DNA from: Thermoplasmata archaeon
Lineage (GTDB): Archaea > Thermoplasmatota > Thermoplasmata > Lutacidiplasmatales > UBA184
Length of the DNA: 7,042 nucleotides
Assembly: GCA_030042815.1 (NCBI GenBank)
Contig: JASHYY010000057.1
Location: forward strand, 1-7,042
Direction of reading: 5' to 3'
The notes beneath the pieces are model-generated. The model was not told the origin of the DNA and did no database searches. It worked only from the letters and a program-made list of their open reading frames with translations. The position numbers were made by a program, and so were the translations under genes. This document shows positions 5,150-7,042 of this stretch, one piece after another (position 1 is the first letter of the stretch; each line of letters starts with the position of its first letter).

Positions 5150-5171
5150 CCGGCAGGTTCCGAACTGCCGG
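5150..5171 (+). other. Hairpin just upstream of the DUF998 gene
   Basis: CCGGCAG (5150-5156) and CTGCCGG (5165-5171) form a perfect 7-base stem with an 8-base loop, ending 11 bases before the ATG at 5183. Depending on where transcription starts, it could be a 5' leader hairpin near the ribosome site or a DNA-binding palindrome. Just after it, GGGGGAA is a weak SD candidate. Confidence 0.4.
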
Positions 5172-5182
5172 GGGAACACACC

Positions 5183-5839
5183 ATGAGCTCGGAGGTATTG
5201 GTCCACCGCGCGGTTCGACCGGGTGCGATCCTCCTCATCTTCGGCGCGGTCCAGTTCATCGTCGGGATGATCGTCGTCCAGTCGCGGTACCCGGGCTACA
5301 GCCTCACGCAGAACTACATCAGCGACCTCGGCGGAGCGAACTCCCCTTGGGCGCTCGGGTTCGACGCTTCGGTCATCCTCTTGGGTCTCTGCGCCATCTT
5401 TGGAGCCCTTCTGATCTGGAGCGCGTTCCCCGAGCGACCCAGCCGCGGCGTCGGCCTCACGTTCCTCCTGATTGCGGGGATCGGCGCGGTCGGGGTGGGA
5501 GTCTTCCCCGAGACCACCCCGGTCCTAAACGGAGGGATGCACGTGATCGTCTCCGCGGTCGCCTTCGTCGGTGCCGGCATCGGGCTCACGATCCTCTCGT
5601 TCGCGATGGCCCCGGGTCCGCACTGGCGTGCCTCGCGGCCCTTCACGCTCGCTCTCGGCGTGCTGACCCTCGCCGCGACGGTCCTCTTCGAGACCAATCT
5701 CTACCTCGGGCTCGGGCCCGGAGGCATGGAGCGACTGATCGTCGCGCCGATCCTGCTCTGGGCGATCGTCGAAGGGGTCCACCTCTCCCAGCTCCCGCGC
5801 TTCGCGCCGTCCGCCCTGCCCGGCAAAGCGGCGGCGTAA
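5183..5839 (+). CDS. DUF998 family membrane protein
   Basis: A 218-residue integral membrane protein with six predicted helices (about 12-33, 57-80, 88-107, 118-141, 152-170, 182-203). The first loop carries RYPGYSLTQNYISDLG (35-50), the family's signature 'YP.YS...N.ISDLG'. FPE (108-110) before helix 4 and H120 at its start are other typical positions, and GGMERL (180-185) precedes the last helix, again as in DUF998. The biochemical role of DUF998 is not established; polar conserved residues clustered at loops on one membrane face hint at an enzymatic or binding site (inference). The ATG at 5183 leaves a short N-terminal tail before helix 1. The gene stands alone on the plus strand, divergent from the Nudix gene with 152 bases between starts, and is followed by a terminator. 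Confidence 0.9.
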   Translation: MSSEVLVHRAVRPGAILLIFGAVQFIVGMIVVQSRYPGYSLTQNYISDLGGANSPWALGFDASVILLGLCAIFGALLIWSAFPERPSRGVGLTFLLIAGIGAVGVGVFPETTPVLNGGMHVIVSAVAFVGAGIGLTILSFAMAPGPHWRASRPFTLALGVLTLAATVLFETNLYLGLGPGGMERLIVAPILLWAIVEGVHLSQLPRFAPSALPGKAAA

Positions 5840-5871
5840 GACGGCGGGGCACCGGACTTTCGGGAACCGAG

Positions 5872-5889
5872 ACCCCCGTCGGGGGTTTT
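5872..5889 (+). terminator. Hairpin plus T-run terminator after DUF998
   Basis: ACCCCC-GTC-GGGGGT followed at once by TTT, 33 bases past the DUF998 stop. The 6-base GC-rich stem and short T-run look like an intrinsic terminator. Archaea end mainly at T-runs, so the TTTT may be the working part. It also separates DUF998 from the next gene's promoter. Confidence 0.55.
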
Positions 5890-5920
5890 GTCGCGCGTTC
5901 CGGCCACGGCGTAAGAAATC

Positions 5921-5928
5921 CCTATAAC
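5921..5928 (+). promoter_or_regulatory. TATA box of the epimerase/reductase gene
   Basis: CCTATAAC, preceded by the A-rich GTAAGAAAT where a BRE would be, is the best TATA match between the terminator and the next gene. It predicts initiation near 5950 and so a leader of about 60 bases, unlike the leaderless genes elsewhere in the window. Confidence 0.55.
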
Positions 5929-5967
5929 CGACCTCACCTCCCCGGGCTCCGGCGCCGTTCAGGTTCG

Positions 5968-5983
5968 TCGACCCGTGGGTCGA
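5968..5983 (+). other. Inverted repeat in the predicted leader of the epimerase/reductase gene
   Basis: TCGACCC and GGGTCGA are perfect 7-base arms around GT; as RNA they would form a 6-base stem with a CGTG tetraloop. The repeat lies about 18 bases after the predicted transcription start and 28 bases before the ATG. It could be a leader hairpin or an operator. Confidence 0.4.
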
Positions 5984-6011
5984 ACGGTCGCACACACGAG
6001 GACAGGGAACC

Positions 6012-6953
6012 ATGCGCATCCTGATCACCGGTGCGTCCGGATTCATCGGACGCAATCTCACCGCCTATGCGGTGGGGCGAGGCCACGAGGTCGTCGGAAC
6101 GTACCTCTCCACGGCAGAGCTCTCGCACCGCGACCTCCCGAAGCAAGGGGTCCGCTGGGAGCGCCTCGACATGCAGGACGAGACGCGGGTCCGACAACTG
6201 GTCGAGGATATCCGGCCCGACGCCGTCTTCCACCTGGCCGCCCAAGCCTATGCCAAGAAGGCCTGGGCCGACCCCGCCGACACGTTCCGGACGAACGTGC
6301 TGGGTACGATCTATCTCTACGAGGCGCTCCGGCACCGCCCTCCCGAAAAAGGGGTGCTCCTGTCCGCGTCGGGCGCCGCCTACGGGGTCCCGGAGTCCCT
6401 CCCGGTCCGGGAGAACACGCCGCTCAACGCCACCAATCCGTACGGCGTTTCGAAGGGCGCCCAGGACATGCTCTCCCTGCAATACTCCCTGAATTTCGGA
6501 CTTCGCATCCTCCGTGCCCGCCTGTTCGGCACCACCGGGCCCGGCAAGACCGGGGACGCGATGAACGACTTCGCCAAGCAGGTCGCCGCAATCGAGCGCA
6601 CGGGCAAGTCGGGGGAGATTCAGGTGGGCAATCTCGACACGCTGCGCGACGTCTCGGACATCCGGGACGTGGTGGGGGCGATGTGGCTCGTCTTCGAGAA
6701 AGGGGACCCTAAGGAGCCGGTGAATGTCGCGGCCGGGCGCAGTTACTCGATCCGATGGATTGCCGACCAACTCGTCGGGCTCGCGAAGGTCCCCGTGAAG
6801 GTCTCCCGGAACCCGGCTCTGCTCCGGCCCACCGACGAGCCCGACAACCGGGCGGACGTGACGCGACTGGCGGCGCTGGGGCACTTGCCTGAGTTTCCGC
6901 TCGGTCGCACGATTTCGGACGCCCTCGACTTTTGGCGAGCAGCGCCCGACTAG
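6012..6953 (+). CDS. NAD(P)-dependent nucleotide-sugar reductase/epimerase (extended SDR, RMD/GMD-like)
   Basis: A 313-residue extended SDR. The N-terminal GASGFIG motif (7-13) binds NAD(P); HLAAQ (74-78) and TNVLGT (94-99) are typical; the catalytic pair is Y144 and K148 (YGVSK) with serines in SASGAAYG (118-125). The C-terminal half has LFGTTGPGKTGD, FAKQVAAIE, VGNLDTLRDVSDIRDVV (205-221) and LLRPTDEP, which resemble GDP-mannose 4,6-dehydratase and GDP-6-deoxy-mannose reductase (RMD). The glutamate that dehydratases carry in the 'S-x-S-E-x-YG' segment is replaced by alanine (A122), which argues against a dehydratase and for a 4-reductase or epimerase acting on a GDP-, dTDP- or UDP-sugar. 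Such enzymes supply deoxysugars for surface glycans or glycoprotein sugars. It has its own TATA box and a roughly 60-base leader. GAGG about 11 bases before the ATG is at best a weak SD. Confidence 0.9.
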   Translation: MRILITGASGFIGRNLTAYAVGRGHEVVGTYLSTAELSHRDLPKQGVRWERLDMQDETRVRQLVEDIRPDAVFHLAAQAYAKKAWADPADTFRTNVLGTIYLYEALRHRPPEKGVLLSASGAAYGVPESLPVRENTPLNATNPYGVSKGAQDMLSLQYSLNFGLRILRARLFGTTGPGKTGDAMNDFAKQVAAIERTGKSGEIQVGNLDTLRDVSDIRDVVGAMWLVFEKGDPKEPVNVAAGRSYSIRWIADQLVGLAKVPVKVSRNPALLRPTDEPDNRADVTRLAALGHLPEFPLGRTISDALDFWRAAPD

Positions 6954-7042
6954 CTCGGTGGTTCAACGTCCACAGAATGGACTGCAGGAGGAGGCTGCCG
7001 CGGACGACGACCGCGGATGAGTTGAACGACCACGATCATCGC
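6954..7042. other. Right-edge segment without an assignable gene
   Basis: Two frames stay open here. On the plus strand an ATG at 6977 opens a 22-codon frame to the edge with high third-position G+C but an unusual AGG-AGG-AGG run. On the minus strand a frame enters from the edge and stops at 6952-6950, ending ...MIVVVQLIRGRRPRQ plus a proline-rich tail, which could be the end of a membrane protein convergent with the epimerase. Neither can be decided without more sequence. Confidence 0.25.

Noticed and set aside
5934..6884. Long minus-strand open frame opposite the epimerase
   Set aside because: It has no recognisable domain, and the plus strand carries a complete extended SDR with catalytic residues.
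1..7042. CRISPR arrays, tRNA/rRNA genes, insertion sequences
   Set aside because: I saw no regularly spaced repeats, no cloverleaf-type sequence and no transposase or terminal repeats.

Overview
The window is GC-rich (roughly two thirds G+C by eye) and densely coded. It most likely comes from an archaeon. Several start codons sit about 25-33 bases downstream of TATA-like boxes with no Shine-Dalgarno sequence between, which is the leaderless promoter layout typical of archaea. A high-GC member of the Thermoplasmatota is possible but unproven, and some genes (SDR, QueA-like) look bacterial in flavour and may have been transferred.

Left part, minus strand (1-1887): a tightly overlapping three-gene operon. 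In transcription order it holds a SufR-like winged-helix regulator with a C-terminal three-cysteine motif, a short-chain dehydrogenase/reductase, and a QueA-family protein that runs off the left edge. Both junctions are 4-base stop/start overlaps (ATGA and GTGA). The operon promoter has a TATA box next to a 16-base near-palindrome, with a second 18-base perfect palindrome just beyond it. Together they suggest an iron-sulfur or redox-responsive, autoregulated unit. This is the most interesting part of the window.

Centre (1996-3258): two small plus-strand genes, a 78-residue protein of unknown function and a 75-residue protein with CxxC-type putative zinc ligands. Both are preceded by the same 9-base element at almost the same distance from the start codon. 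A VIT1/CCC1-type iron/manganese transporter then converges on them from the minus strand.

Minus strand 3350-5030: a MetE-C-like zinc methyltransferase (COG0620 type, with all zinc ligands visible) preceded by a Nudix hydrolase with a perfect Nudix box and a leaderless GTG start.

Plus strand 5183-6953: a six-helix DUF998 membrane protein followed by a hairpin/T-run terminator, then an extended-SDR nucleotide-sugar reductase/epimerase with its own TATA box and a hairpin in its predicted leader. The last 89 bases hold no gene I can assign with confidence. I see no tRNA, rRNA, CRISPR array or insertion sequence.
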